A stretch of 64,000 nucleotides of DNA from Blastococcus sp. URHD0036 (GCF_000701365.1 NZ_JNIK01000011.1:465095-529094); one strand, 5' to 3'. Shown: positions 8,993 to 17,532, numbered from the stretch's first letter. The notes: generated by a model not told the origin, from the letters alone. A program made the numbers and translations.

Positions 8993-10105
8993 TCAGGCAT
9001 CGGCCGGAGTCGCCAGCTGGGCTGCCTGCTCCTTGGCATCGGCTCGGTACATCCGGCGGATCCGGGAGACGCCCAGGTCGTGCTGGTACAGGTGCTCGTC
9101 GACGTCGGCGTCGGCGGCGAGGGCCTCGAGGACGATGCGGTCCTGCTCGAGCACCGCCCAGTGCTTGGCCTCGAGCTGGGTCCGGTAGAGGAACCGCCAC
9201 ACCTCGCGCTCCCAGCCCTCCACCTTCCGCGTGCGCCAGTGGAAGATCGCCGAGTGGGTCTCGTCGATCGGCGTGGCCATGCCGACGATGCCGAAGACCC
9301 CACCGGGCCCGGCGTTCTGGCCGTAGGGGATCTCGAGGTCGACGTAGTCCATCGCGCCGCGGGCGAACTCCACCCAGTCGAAGTTCACGCCGCGCTGATC
9401 GGTCTTCTCGAAGAAGAACCCGCGGTCGGTCTCCCGGATGCGGAACCGGGCGGAGGTGTCACCGCCGAACATCGAGTGCGAGTCCCGGTGCAGGAAGGCG
9501 CCGTGCATGGGGTCGAGGACGTTGTCCATGTAGAACCGCCACGGCCCGGCCCACTCGGCGTAGTTGGAGAACCAGGAGACGGCGGGGTCGGCAAGCCGAT
9601 CCGGCAGCGCGAACTCCGTCGGCCGTGACTCCTCGGTGAGCGGCACGAACGCGAAGATCGTGTCCGCCGCCTCCGTGACGCTCAACGAGACGGTGGCCTT
9701 CTTGCCCTCGAGCGCGCACCCGGGCATGCCGGGGACCGACACGACGGTCCCGGTGCCGTCGACCTGGACGCCGTGGTAGCGGCAGGCCACCCGGTCACCG
9801 AGGTGCTGCCCGACCGACAGCGGGGCGCTGCGGTGCGGGCACCGGTCCTCGAGCATCGAGATGGTGCCGGAGGCGTTGCGGAACAGCAGCCAGTCGACGC
9901 CCAGGCGCGTGACCTTGACCATCTCGCCGGCGCCGACGAAGCGCGAGGGGAGGATCGGGTACCAGCGGTCGCGCAGGCCGGTGGCTGCGAGCTCGTCGGC
10001 CGAGAGGGTGCGGCGGGTGCCGACGACCTTGGGGGTCTTGACCGGCCGCGGGCGGGCCGGCGCGGTCACCGGCGTGGTGGCGGGCGCGGTTGAGGGTGTG
10101 GTCAT
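8993..10105 (-). CDS. Rieske non-heme iron aromatic oxygenase, alpha subunit
   Basis: The 370-residue protein activates O2 to hydroxylate or demethylate an aromatic ring. The Rieske [2Fe-2S] motif is complete: C89-P-H91 in DRCPHRSAPLSVG and C108-R-Y-H111 in ACRYHGVQVD. The mononuclear iron site is visible as NVLDPMHGAFLH, with H201 and H206 and the bridging Asp194. No beta subunit gene is present, so it is likely an alpha-only enzyme of the phthalate/vanillate O-demethylase class, matched by the PDR-type reductase at 15939. Its ATG is one base from the stop of the small gene upstream. A Thr/Pro-rich 25-residue N-terminus precedes the conserved domain. Confidence 0.9.
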   Translation of the reverse strand: MTTPSTAPATTPVTAPARPRPVKTPKVVGTRRTLSADELAATGLRDRWYPILPSRFVGAGEMVKVTRLGVDWLLFRNASGTISMLEDRCPHRSAPLSVGQHLGDRVACRYHGVQVDGTGTVVSVPGMPGCALEGKKATVSLSVTEAADTIFAFVPLTEESRPTEFALPDRLADPAVSWFSNYAEWAGPWRFYMDNVLDPMHGAFLHRDSHSMFGGDTSARFRIRETDRGFFFEKTDQRGVNFDWVEFARGAMDYVDLEIPYGQNAGPGGVFGIVGMATPIDETHSAIFHWRTRKVEGWEREVWRFLYRTQLEAKHWAVLEQDRIVLEALAADADVDEHLYQHDLGVSRIRRMYRADAKEQAAQLATPADA

Positions 10106-10106
10106 C

Positions 10107-10325
10107 TCAGTCTCCCAGTCGGCGCATCTCGTCGCGGAGCGAATCCGCGGTCCAGGGACCCCCGTCGGGGGCGTTGAGGCCCAGCCCGTTCAGTCCGTCG
10201 ACCAGGCCGGGCAGGTCGTGCACGCCGCGCCCGAAGACCTCCATGATCGCGCCGGAGAGCTTCTGCTCGTACGGGCTGATGGGGTGCGGGTGCGTCTGGT
10301 GCTCTTCCAGGTACTGCTCAGGCAT
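10107..10325 (-). CDS. Small helical protein, recombinase-like helix-turn-helix type
   Basis: The 72-residue protein begins MPEQYLEEHQTHPHPISPYE and ends with a GLNGLGLNAPDGGPWTADSLRDEM segment that looks like the HTH end of a resolvase/recombinase helical domain (new line of small proteins often placed beside Rieske oxygenases). It lacks every recombinase catalytic part, so DNA rearrangement is not implied; it may bind DNA or the oxygenase. Its start overlaps the upstream gene by 8 nt and its stop is one base from the Rieske start, so it is tightly coupled to both. The family assignment is from memory of similar small proteins and is moderate. Confidence 0.6.
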   Translation of the reverse strand: MPEQYLEEHQTHPHPISPYEQKLSGAIMEVFGRGVHDLPGLVDGLNGLGLNAPDGGPWTADSLRDEMRRLGD

Positions 10326-10884
10326 GCGCTTCCTCCCTGGCCGGGGGCACGAGGGACGACAGCCCCTCGGCGATGGACATGAACGCGGTGACCCACTCGG
10401 CGAACGAGCGGGGGTTGCTGCGGTGCACGGGGGCGGCGGTGCCGTCGACGATCACCATCACGCCGTTGGCGACGCCGCCGGCGACGGTCTGGGCCTGCGA
10501 GGTGTCGGTGTCCGGGCGGGGCGCCGCGACGACGACGAGCGTCGGGCTGTGCACCTGGCGCAGCAGCTCCCAGTACGCGGGGTCGGCCTCGTCGACCTCG
10601 GGGTCGGCCGCCAGGACGCTCACCACGAGCTCGGGACGGCGCGCGGCCAGCAGCAGCGCCCGCGGCACCGCCGTCCCGGAGGCGAGCACGTGCACCGGGC
10701 CGCCGTCGGCCTGCCGGGAGATCGCCTCGGCGGCCTGCGCGAGCCAGGTCTCATGGTCCGGGTCGCCGTCGGGGCCCCACTCGACCGCGCCGAGGGCGTG
10801 GACCTGGTCCAGGAACCAGTCGGCGGGGTCCGAGCCCGAGCGCAGGCACAGGACGCCGGCGGCCAGTTCGTCGTCGACGGGCAT
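10318..10884 (-). CDS. Degenerate alpha/beta-hydrolase-like protein
   Basis: The 188-residue protein resembles an alpha/beta-hydrolase core: the strand-helix unit GGPVHVLASGTAVPRALLLAARRPELV is placed like the nucleophile elbow, followed by SPTLVVVAAPRPDT, the strand that normally precedes the catalytic Asp. At the elbow, however, the usual G-H-S-x-G reads A68-S-G-T-A72, so the Ser nucleophile is absent, and the protein is about 80 residues shorter than usual. It is likely non-catalytic or has a different chemistry, perhaps an accessory subunit of the ThDP enzyme encoded one base upstream. It overlaps the 72-residue gene by 8 nt. Confidence 0.65.
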   Translation of the reverse strand: MPVDDELAAGVLCLRSGSDPADWFLDQVHALGAVEWGPDGDPDHETWLAQAAEAISRQADGGPVHVLASGTAVPRALLLAARRPELVVSVLAADPEVDEADPAYWELLRQVHSPTLVVVAAPRPDTDTSQAQTVAGGVANGVMVIVDGTAAPVHRSNPRSFAEWVTAFMSIAEGLSSLVPPAREEAHA

Positions 10885-10885
10885 C

Positions 10886-12562
10886 TCAGTGGCCCCCCTC
10901 GGGAGACGGGACGTGGACCGGCGGGGTGAAGGCGCCGGGCACGGGGTCGAGCGCGGTCACGTCGACCTCGACGAGCACCGGGCGGCGGGCGGCGACGGCC
11001 TCGCGGAGCACGTCCTCGAACCGGCCCGGGCCCTGCACCAGCCAGTACGGCATGGCCAGGGAGTCGGCGAGCTTCCCGAAGTCGGGGGTGAACAGGTCCA
11101 CGCCGGTGACGTCGAAGCCGTTCGCGCGCTGCATGTTGCGCAGGACGCCGTAGCCGCCGTCGTTGAACACCAGGACGACGACCCACGCCCCCGTGCCGCA
11201 CAGCGACGCGAGCTCGCCGAGGTGCACGGCCAGGCCGCCGTCGCCGGCCATGACGACCGTCGGCGACTCCGGTCGCCCCACCGCGGCGCCGATGCCCATC
11301 GCCAGGCCCTGGCCGATGCCGCCGCCCAGCGGGAAGACGTTCGAGCGCCGGTCGTAGAACTCCAGCAGCCGGTTGCCCCACTGGCTCGACGGGATGGTCA
11401 CGTCCCGGGCGACGACGGACTCGCGCGGCAGCACGCTGCGCAGCCCGGTGCAGATCTCGGCGTACCCGCCGATGTAGGCGGACAGCTCGTCGCGGACCTG
11501 GTCGCGCACCGCCCGCACCCGGTCGGTCCAGCCGGCCTCGGTGGACGGCGCCGGTCGCCGGTCCAGCAGCGCGGACAGCACCGCGCGGGCGTCGCCGACC
11601 AGCCCGACCTCGGCGGGGTACACCCGGCCGACGGCGGCGGGGTCGACGTCGATCTGCACGTGCCGCTTGGGCAACTCGAGCGAGTAGCCCTTCGTCTCGT
11701 TGGACCGGAAGTGGCTGCCGATGCTCACCAGCAGGTCTGCCTCGGTCAGCAGCGGGGCGACGGCGGGGGTGGCGGCGAAGTTGCCGATGACCAGGTCGTC
11801 GTCCTCGGGGACGATCGCGCGCCCGGAGTTGCTGGTCAGCACGCCGGCGCCGAGCCGGTGCGCGAGCTCGGCCAGCTCCGCCGGCGCGGCCGCGGCGCCC
11901 CCGCCGACCCAGAGCAGCGGGCGGTGCGCGGCGGCCAGCAGCGCGGCGGCGGCGTCGAGGGCGTCGTCATCGGGGTGCGGGACGGGGGCCGGGGCGGCGG
12001 TGTACGCCTCTTGCGCGTCCGGACGGGCCAGGTACTGCAGGTCCGAGGGCCACTCGACGCTGGCCGGACCGCCGGGTGTGCCGCTGATCGCGGCGATCGC
12101 CTCCTCCAGCGTGGCCTCGGCGCGGTCGGCCGACGGGACCGTGGCGGCGAACGCCGAGATCGCCTCGAGCATCTTCCGCTGGCCGGGGAACTCGTGGATG
12201 ACCCCGCGCGGGGAGCCCGGGGCGGCCGGGTCGTAGTGCTCGCTGTCGATCTGCCCGGTGACGTGCAGGACGCGGCTGCCGGCGGTGAGCGCCTCGATCA
12301 TCGAGCCGGCCGCGTTGCCTGCCCCGGTCCCGGTGCTGGTGAGCGCGACGCCGATCCCCCCGGTGGCGCGGGCGTACCCGTCGGCGGCGTTGACGACCGC
12401 GGCCTCGTGCCGCATCTCGACGAAGCGGAGCTCGCGGGACACGGCCTCCACCAGCGGCAGGTTGTGCACGCTGATCACGCCGAAGGCGGTGTCGATCCCG
12501 TGCCGCTTCATGACGGCGACGAGGACGTCGCCGCCGGTGGGCTGTCGTTCGGTGCTGGACAT
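10886..12562 (-). CDS. Thiamine-diphosphate-dependent enzyme (acetolactate synthase / benzoylformate decarboxylase type)
   Basis: The 558-residue protein has the three-domain layout of ThDP decarboxylases and synthases: a PYR domain with the cofactor-activating Glu53 (MRHEAAVVNAADGYAR), a central domain (PLLWVGGGAAAAPAEL) and a PP domain with the Mg/ThDP motif GDGG at about residue 440 through NDGG at about 467. It would cleave or join a C-C bond next to a carbonyl, as in 2-oxoacid decarboxylation. ATG 12562 has GAGG about 7 nt upstream; a GTG at 12574 is possible. Two SDRs follow it upstream in the operon, which suits carbonyl products. Substrate not identifiable. Confidence 0.85.
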   Translation of the reverse strand: MSSTERQPTGGDVLVAVMKRHGIDTAFGVISVHNLPLVEAVSRELRFVEMRHEAAVVNAADGYARATGGIGVALTSTGTGAGNAAGSMIEALTAGSRVLHVTGQIDSEHYDPAAPGSPRGVIHEFPGQRKMLEAISAFAATVPSADRAEATLEEAIAAISGTPGGPASVEWPSDLQYLARPDAQEAYTAAPAPVPHPDDDALDAAAALLAAAHRPLLWVGGGAAAAPAELAELAHRLGAGVLTSNSGRAIVPEDDDLVIGNFAATPAVAPLLTEADLLVSIGSHFRSNETKGYSLELPKRHVQIDVDPAAVGRVYPAEVGLVGDARAVLSALLDRRPAPSTEAGWTDRVRAVRDQVRDELSAYIGGYAEICTGLRSVLPRESVVARDVTIPSSQWGNRLLEFYDRRSNVFPLGGGIGQGLAMGIGAAVGRPESPTVVMAGDGGLAVHLGELASLCGTGAWVVVLVFNDGGYGVLRNMQRANGFDVTGVDLFTPDFGKLADSLAMPYWLVQGPGRFEDVLREAVAARRPVLVEVDVTALDPVPGAFTPPVHVPSPEGGH

Positions 12563-12574
12563 GGGGGTCCTCAC

Positions 12575-13357
12575 TCAGAGGTAACGGGAGATGCCGCCGC
12601 CGACGTCGATCGTGGCGCCGGTGCAGTAGGAGGACAGGGGCGACAGCAGGCTGACGATCGGGAACGCGACCTCGTCGGCGCGGCCGAACCGGCCCAGCGC
12701 GATGCCGCGGTCCGCGGCGATCTCGGCGCTCCACTCCTCGTAGCTCGAGCCGGTGCCGGCGGCGTCGTAGCGCCGCCGCCACTGGCCGGTGTCGACGAGG
12801 CCGAGGGCGACCGAGTTGACCCGGATGCTCTCGGGGCCGAGCTCGGCGGCCAGGGTCCGGGTCAGGTTCAGCAGCGCCGCGCGGGCTGCGGAGGTGATGG
12901 CCAGCCGCGCCTCGGGCTGCTTGGCCAGGATGGCGTTCACGTTGACCACCGAGGCCGCGTCGGAGGCGGCCAGGTGCGGGCGCGCGGCGCGGACGACGTT
13001 CCACGCGCCGAACACCTTGAGGTCGAGCTCCTCGCGGATCTGCTCGTCGGTCGTCTCGCTGATCGGCGCCATCAGCGACCGGCCGGCGTTGCACACCACG
13101 CCGTCCACCCCGCCGAACACCTCGACGCCCTCGGCGACCATCGCCTCGACCGACGCGCGGTCCACCACGTCGCACGCGACCGCGTGCACCTTGCCGGGGC
13201 CGGGCAGCGCGCCGACGGCAGACTGCAGGCGGTCCAGGTCACGGGCCGAGGCGACCACGGCGGCACCCTCGGCCACGAGCATGCGGGTGGTCGCCAGGCC
13301 GACGCCGGAGCTCGCCCCGGTGACGAGGACGGTGCGACCGTTCAACTGGAGGTCCAT
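12575..13357 (-). CDS. SDR-family protein lacking the catalytic Tyr and Lys
   Basis: The 260-residue protein has a clear classical SDR fold: the dinucleotide loop TGASSGVG (residues 13-20), a CNAG variant of NNAG near 89-92, a long helix with LLNLTRTLAAEL and C-terminal TGATIDVGGG. At the active site the usual Y-x-x-x-K reads T155-S-A-A-R159, and the Ser position carries Asn (VNVNAI). It therefore probably cannot perform standard hydride transfer and may be a binding or structural partner, or use a changed mechanism. It lies 11 nt from the intact SDR upstream and 12 nt before the ThDP enzyme. Confidence 0.8.
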   Translation of the reverse strand: MDLQLNGRTVLVTGASSGVGLATTRMLVAEGAAVVASARDLDRLQSAVGALPGPGKVHAVACDVVDRASVEAMVAEGVEVFGGVDGVVCNAGRSLMAPISETTDEQIREELDLKVFGAWNVVRAARPHLAASDAASVVNVNAILAKQPEARLAITSAARAALLNLTRTLAAELGPESIRVNSVALGLVDTGQWRRRYDAAGTGSSYEEWSAEIAADRGIALGRFGRADEVAFPIVSLLSPLSSYCTGATIDVGGGISRYL

Positions 13358-13368
13358 CTCGAGGCTCC

Positions 13369-14112
13369 CTACTGCACCATCGTGAAGCCGCCGTCGACGG
13401 CGACGACCTGGCCGGTGATGAACCCGGCCTTGTCGGACAGCAGGTAGGCGACGAGATCGGCCACGTCCTGCGGGGTCTGCTCGCGCGGGAGCACCCGGTT
13501 CTCGGCGTAGAGCCGGTACCGGTGGTCGGGCACGGTCTCGGTGGCCTCGACCCGGACGAGGCCGGGCGCGACGGCGTTGACCCGGACGCCGCGCGGGCCG
13601 GCGTCGCGGGCCATGGTCCGGGTCATCGACATGACCGCGCCCTTGGAGCCGACGTAGTGCACCAGCTTCGGCGAGCCGTAGATGGCCGTGTCGGAGGCGA
13701 CGTTGACGATCGCGCCGGCGCCCTTGTCCAGCATCTGCGGGACCAGCCGCGCCGCCACCTGCCAGGTGCCGAGGGCGTTGACGGTCATGATCCGGCGGAA
13801 CGCCTCGACGTCGAGCTCCCAGAACGCGTCCCCGCCGACCCCGTCGGCGAGGGCGGCGTTGTTCACCAGGGCGTCGACGCCGCCGAGGGAGTCCGTGCAC
13901 TCGGCCAGCTCCGCCACCGACCGCGGGTCGGCGATGTCGAGGGCGAGCGCGTACACCTCGGCGCCGCCGTCCCGGAGCTCCGCGGCGGTCTCCTCGAGCA
14001 GCTCGCCCCGGATGTCGCCGAGGACGAGCCGGTCCCCCTCCGCGGCGAGGGTCTCGGCGATCACGCGGCCCAGCCCGCGGGCGGCACCGGTGACGACGCT
14101 CAGCCGGCTCAT
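13369..14112 (-). CDS. Short-chain dehydrogenase/reductase, intact active site
   Basis: This 247-residue classical SDR has TGAARGLG (cofactor loop), ALVNNAALAD, Ser140 in NVASDTAIYG, Tyr153 and Lys157 in HYVGSKGAVM, and the final ITGQVVAVDGGF. Asp at the end of the second strand (LGDIRGE) favours NAD(H). It would oxidise or reduce a hydroxyl/carbonyl in the pathway, for example dehydrogenating a ring diol. Its ATG overlaps the stop of the upstream hydrolase (ATGA). The neighbouring SDR at 12575 is a related protein whose active site has decayed, so the two may form a mixed oligomer. Confidence 0.9.
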   Translation of the reverse strand: MSRLSVVTGAARGLGRVIAETLAAEGDRLVLGDIRGELLEETAAELRDGGAEVYALALDIADPRSVAELAECTDSLGGVDALVNNAALADGVGGDAFWELDVEAFRRIMTVNALGTWQVAARLVPQMLDKGAGAIVNVASDTAIYGSPKLVHYVGSKGAVMSMTRTMARDAGPRGVRVNAVAPGLVRVEATETVPDHRYRLYAENRVLPREQTPQDVADLVAYLLSDKAGFITGQVVAVDGGFTMVQ

Positions 14113-14897
14113 ACGGTCCCCCACAGCTCGAGCACGGCCCGGGCCACCTCGGCCGGCTTCTCGGTCAGCGCCGCGTGGCCCGCACCGGGGACGACGACCA
14201 GCCGGGCGCCGGGGATCCGCTCGGCCAGCAGCCGCGACTCGTCGACGCCGGTGACGACGTCGTGCTCGCCGACGACGACCAGCGTCGGGACGGCGATTCC
14301 CGGCAGCAGGTCGGCGGTGTCGGTGGCCGCCATGAACTCGGCGGCGGCCTGGTAGCCGGGCAACCGCACCTCGGCCATCTCGGCGCGGACGGCGTCGGCC
14401 ACCACCGGGTCGCAGCCGGGCGCGACCAGCCGCGGCGCGCGGGCGGCGGCGAAGACACGCCCGCCCTGCTCGGCCAGGTCGGCGACCCGGGCGCGCATGG
14501 CGGCGGCCTTCTCCGGAGCGGTGGCCGACCCGCGGGTGGAGTCGGCCAGCACCAGGGTGCGGACCCGCTCGGGGTGCCGCGCGGCCACCTGGGTGGCGAT
14601 CACGCCGCCCCACGAGGTGCCGAACAGGTCCACACGGTCCAGGCCGAGCTCGTCGAGCAGGGCCAGGACGCGCGCGGAGTAGTCGACGTCCTCCCCCCCG
14701 GCCGGGTCGGCGGACTCCCCGTAGCCGGGGGCGTCCCAGGCGATCGCTCGGGCGCCCGCGACGGCCAGCTCGCTGGACAGCCCCGCGCAGGACGCGGCGC
14801 TGCCGCCGATGCCGTGCAGGAGGACGACCGGGCGGCCGGCGCCCTCGTCGGTCACGGCGAGGCCACCGGCCAGGCGGGTGCGGACGGGAGCGGACAC
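14109..14897 (-). CDS. Alpha/beta-fold hydrolase (C-C or ester bond)
   Basis: The 262-residue enzyme shows VVLLHGIGGSAASC (oxyanion HG), the nucleophile elbow GTSWGG, an Asp in VVGEHDVVT and the catalytic His in GAGHAAL, so the triad is complete. Size and motifs are typical of meta-cleavage product hydrolases (BphD/TodF-like) as well as many esterases. Its position one base after the extradiol dioxygenase strongly favours hydrolysis of a ring-fission product, though the exact substrate is inferred. GTG 14897 is the likely start; the stop overlaps the next SDR by 4 nt. Confidence 0.85.
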   Translation of the reverse strand: MSAPVRTRLAGGLAVTDEGAGRPVVLLHGIGGSAASCAGLSSELAVAGARAIAWDAPGYGESADPAGGEDVDYSARVLALLDELGLDRVDLFGTSWGGVIATQVAARHPERVRTLVLADSTRGSATAPEKAAAMRARVADLAEQGGRVFAAARAPRLVAPGCDPVVADAVRAEMAEVRLPGYQAAAEFMAATDTADLLPGIAVPTLVVVGEHDVVTGVDESRLLAERIPGARLVVVPGAGHAALTEKPAEVARAVLELWGTV

Positions 14898-14898
14898 G

Positions 14899-15912
14899 TC
14901 AGGCCTCGACCCCGACCCCGAGCCCGGCGCCGTTGTCCTCGGCGACGGGCAGGAAGTAGTCCGGCTTGGCGTCGACGCGCGCCCGCGCCCCCGCGTCGGG
15001 GATCCCCGCCATGGCGGAGCGGACCGACGTGCTCGGCGGTCCTGCGGTCCGCCACTGGTCGGAGAGCTCCGGGGTGCGCCGCCAGGTGCGGCACAGCCAG
15101 GAGTCCTCGTCGACCTGGATGACCTCCGAGGTGTACTCGCAGACCAGCTGCGCGGGGTCTGTGTAGTAGGAGAACGTGTTGTCGCCCGGGCCGTGCCGGC
15201 CGGGGCCCCACTGCGGCGTGACGCCGTGGACCTTGAGGCTGCCGATGCCGCGCATGAAGTGGTCCACCGACGCCATCTCGTAGGCCACGTGGTTGACCGA
15301 CGTCCACGGCGCCTGGTTGAAGGCGATCACGTGGTGCTCGGGGTTGCAGCGCAGGAACGACATCTGGTGCTCCGACCAGTCGGAGACCCGCATGCCCAGC
15401 ACCTGGCTGTAGAAGGCGGTGGCCCGGTCGATGTCGACGGTGTTGAGGACCACGTGGGCCAGCTTCTTGGGCAGCGCCGCGTAGCCCCCCTGGTCCTGCC
15501 GGACGACGGCGTGCACGTCGGCGGCCAGCTCCACGACCCGGCCCTCCGGGTCGACCAGCGCCAGGCCGTACCCGCCCGCGGCGTCGTCGTAGGGACCGGG
15601 CTCGCGCAGCAGCGGGATGCCGAGGTCGGTGAGGCGGCGGGCCGCGTCGTCGATCTCGCGCCGGGTCGCGACGGCGAAGCTGACGCCGCCGAGGGAGTTC
15701 TGCTCGGCCTTCTGGAGCTCGAGGACGTGGTGCTCCTCGCCGGTGCCGCGCAGCCAGAAGCGGTCGGTGTCGGCGTCGCTGAGCCCGAGGCCCCATGCCT
15801 CGTTGTAGAAGTCCTTCGAGGCGACCGGGTCGGGCACCCCGAGGGTGACCGAGCGCAGGGCCCGCAACCGGACCACCGGCTCGTCGGCGTAGTGCATGCG
15901 GTCGGTGCTCAT
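14899..15912 (-). CDS. Extradiol ring-cleavage dioxygenase (VOC superfamily)
   Basis: The 337-residue protein has two vicinal-oxygen-chelate modules: an N-terminal one beginning LRSVTLGVPDPVASKDFY, and a C-terminal one with the metal ligands His in KLAHVVLNT, His in SVNHVAYEM and Glu in VCEYTSE, the usual 2-His-1-Glu iron or manganese site. The second-shell HHVIAF is also present. Such enzymes (catechol 2,3-dioxygenase and BphC-like) insert O2 beside the hydroxyls of a catechol. It is followed by a hydrolase and preceded by the reductase of the Rieske oxygenase, which makes ring activation then meta-cleavage a coherent route. Confidence 0.9.
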   Translation of the reverse strand: MSTDRMHYADEPVVRLRALRSVTLGVPDPVASKDFYNEAWGLGLSDADTDRFWLRGTGEEHHVLELQKAEQNSLGGVSFAVATRREIDDAARRLTDLGIPLLREPGPYDDAAGGYGLALVDPEGRVVELAADVHAVVRQDQGGYAALPKKLAHVVLNTVDIDRATAFYSQVLGMRVSDWSEHQMSFLRCNPEHHVIAFNQAPWTSVNHVAYEMASVDHFMRGIGSLKVHGVTPQWGPGRHGPGDNTFSYYTDPAQLVCEYTSEVIQVDEDSWLCRTWRRTPELSDQWRTAGPPSTSVRSAMAGIPDAGARARVDAKPDYFLPVAEDNGAGLGVGVEA

Positions 15913-15938
15913 GGTGTCTCCGATGGTGAGGTGCTGGT

Positions 15939-16910
15939 TCAGAGGTCGAGGACGAGCTCGCGGGACCGGCAGCGGGAGACGCAGACCATCATCGTCCCGG
16001 CCGCCTCGTGCTCCTCCGGGCTCATGAGGAAGTCGCGGTGGTCGACGTCGCCGCTGATCACGCCGGTCTCGCAGGTGCCGCAGATGCCCTCGGTGCAGGA
16101 GGAGAGGACCGGCACGCCGGCGTCCTCCAGCGCCTGCAGGACCGAGGTGTCCGGGCCGACGGGGATCCGCTCCCCGGTGGACTGCAGGACGACGTCGAAG
16201 GCCTCGTCGGTCTCGTCGTCGGGGACGACCCGCTCCGGCGCCTTGAAGCGCTCGAGCCGCAGCAGCGACGGGTCCTCCATGGCCTCGGCGACGGCGTCCA
16301 TGAGCGGGGTGGGCCCGCAGCAGTAGACGAGCGTCCGCGGGTCCTGGCTGTGCAGGATCGCCTTGAGGTCGGGGTAGCGGCCGTTCTCGTCGTCGACGTG
16401 CACGTGCACCCGCTCGCGCGGGAGTGCCTCGACGTCGCGGAGGAAGGCCATCGTCTGCCGGCTGCGGCCGGTGTAGAGCATCGCCCAGTCCGCGCCGCGC
16501 GCCTGCAGCTCACGGGCCATGGTGATGATCGGGGTGATCCCGATGCCGCCGGCGATGAGGAAGTGCTTGGGCGCCTCCTCCAGGTGGAAGGCGTTGCGCG
16601 GCCCGTCGACGGCGACGTGCGCACCCACCGACAGCGCGTCGTGAACGCAGGTGCTGCCGCCGCGGGAGTCGGGGGTGCGCAACACCGCGACCGTCCACCG
16701 GGTCGAGTCCGAGGGATCCGAGCACAGCGAGTACTCGCGCACCAGCCCGTTGGGCAGGTGCAGGGCCAGGTGCGCACCCGGCTTCCAGGTGGGCAGGGCG
16801 CCGCCCGAGGGGTCGACCAGCGTCACGCTCGTGATGCCGTCGGCCTCCCAGGTCTTCTGCTGGACGCGCAGTGTGTGCGGCCCGTCCTCGCCCGCGAGGT
16901 TCCTCTCCAT
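15939..16910 (-). CDS. PDR/VanB-type oxygenase reductase with C-terminal [2Fe-2S] ferredoxin domain
   Basis: The 323-residue protein is a phthalate-dioxygenase-reductase-like electron-transfer enzyme. Domains in order are a flavin-binding barrel (REYSLCSDP), an NAD-binding domain (FLIAGGIGITPIITMA, YCCGPTPLMDAV) and a plant-type ferredoxin with CTEGICGTCE and a distant Cys in MMVCVSR. It passes electrons from NAD(P)H to the Rieske centre of the oxygenase at 8993. Being in the same operon, it is the natural partner. The stop is 26 nt before the dioxygenase start. Confidence 0.9.
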   Translation of the reverse strand: MERNLAGEDGPHTLRVQQKTWEADGITSVTLVDPSGGALPTWKPGAHLALHLPNGLVREYSLCSDPSDSTRWTVAVLRTPDSRGGSTCVHDALSVGAHVAVDGPRNAFHLEEAPKHFLIAGGIGITPIITMARELQARGADWAMLYTGRSRQTMAFLRDVEALPRERVHVHVDDENGRYPDLKAILHSQDPRTLVYCCGPTPLMDAVAEAMEDPSLLRLERFKAPERVVPDDETDEAFDVVLQSTGERIPVGPDTSVLQALEDAGVPVLSSCTEGICGTCETGVISGDVDHRDFLMSPEEHEAAGTMMVCVSRCRSRELVLDL

Positions 16911-16950
16911 GCCCGGACTCCCCAGCTCGGTGTGGTGGATCAGGTGCGCG

Positions 16951-17496
16951 TCAGCGCGTGACGCCGTACATCTCGGACGACGGCGGGTAGGTCGGCAGCT
17001 GCGGCTTGGGGGTCCCGATGATCACGCAGATCAGCGCGTCCTCCTCGCTGACGGTGCGCAGCGAGCGGGGCACGCCGGCCGGCACCCGCAGGAGGTCGCG
17101 GTAACCCAGGACGCGGGTGGCCTTCTTGGTGCCGTCCTCGACGTCGTGGACGGCGAACTCGACGCGGCCCTGGAGGACGTAGAAGACCTCTTCCACGTCG
17201 TGGTGGGTGTGCTCGGGGCCGACGGACCCCGACGGCAGCAGCATGTTCGAGAAGGTGAAGTGATCGGCCTGCAGGATGCGGTCGTCGGTCGTGTGGTCGC
17301 CGGTCGCACCGGAGCCGATGTAGCGGATCTGCGCGCGCTTGAACTTGTCGCCGCCCTTGGCCGCCTGGAAGCCCAGGGTGTCCCAGTCCTCGTAGCGGCT
17401 GTCGGCGGTGGCGAGGCCGGAGTCGATGAGCGCCTCGAGGTCGGCGCCCGCGGCGGGGACGGTCTGCTCGGTGCTGGTGGTCTGCTCGGTGGTCAC
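16951..17496 (-). CDS. Cupin-domain protein, possible metal dioxygenase or isomerase
   Basis: The 181-residue protein has one cupin barrel. Motif 1 reads GPEHTHHDVEEVFYVLQG, giving the His-x-His ... Glu metal ligands and closing Gly, and motif 2 includes VPAGVPRSLR, where the usual His is less clear. The N-terminal 60 residues are not part of the barrel. Cupins in catabolic clusters include ring-cleaving dioxygenases, sugar isomerases and lyases, so I infer only a metal-dependent step in this pathway. It lies 40 nt upstream of the reductase and 36 nt after RidA, in the same operon. Confidence 0.75.
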   Translation of the reverse strand: MTTEQTTSTEQTVPAAGADLEALIDSGLATADSRYEDWDTLGFQAAKGGDKFKRAQIRYIGSGATGDHTTDDRILQADHFTFSNMLLPSGSVGPEHTHHDVEEVFYVLQGRVEFAVHDVEDGTKKATRVLGYRDLLRVPAGVPRSLRTVSEEDALICVIIGTPKPQLPTYPPSSEMYGVTR

Positions 17497-17532
17497 TGCG
17501 TTCTCCTCCGGGGTGTGTCGGGTGTGTGGGGC

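Noticed and set aside
10373..13447. A 1024-codon plus-strand open frame across the ThDP and SDR genes
   Set aside because: It runs antisense to three well-defined genes and has only low-complexity composition.
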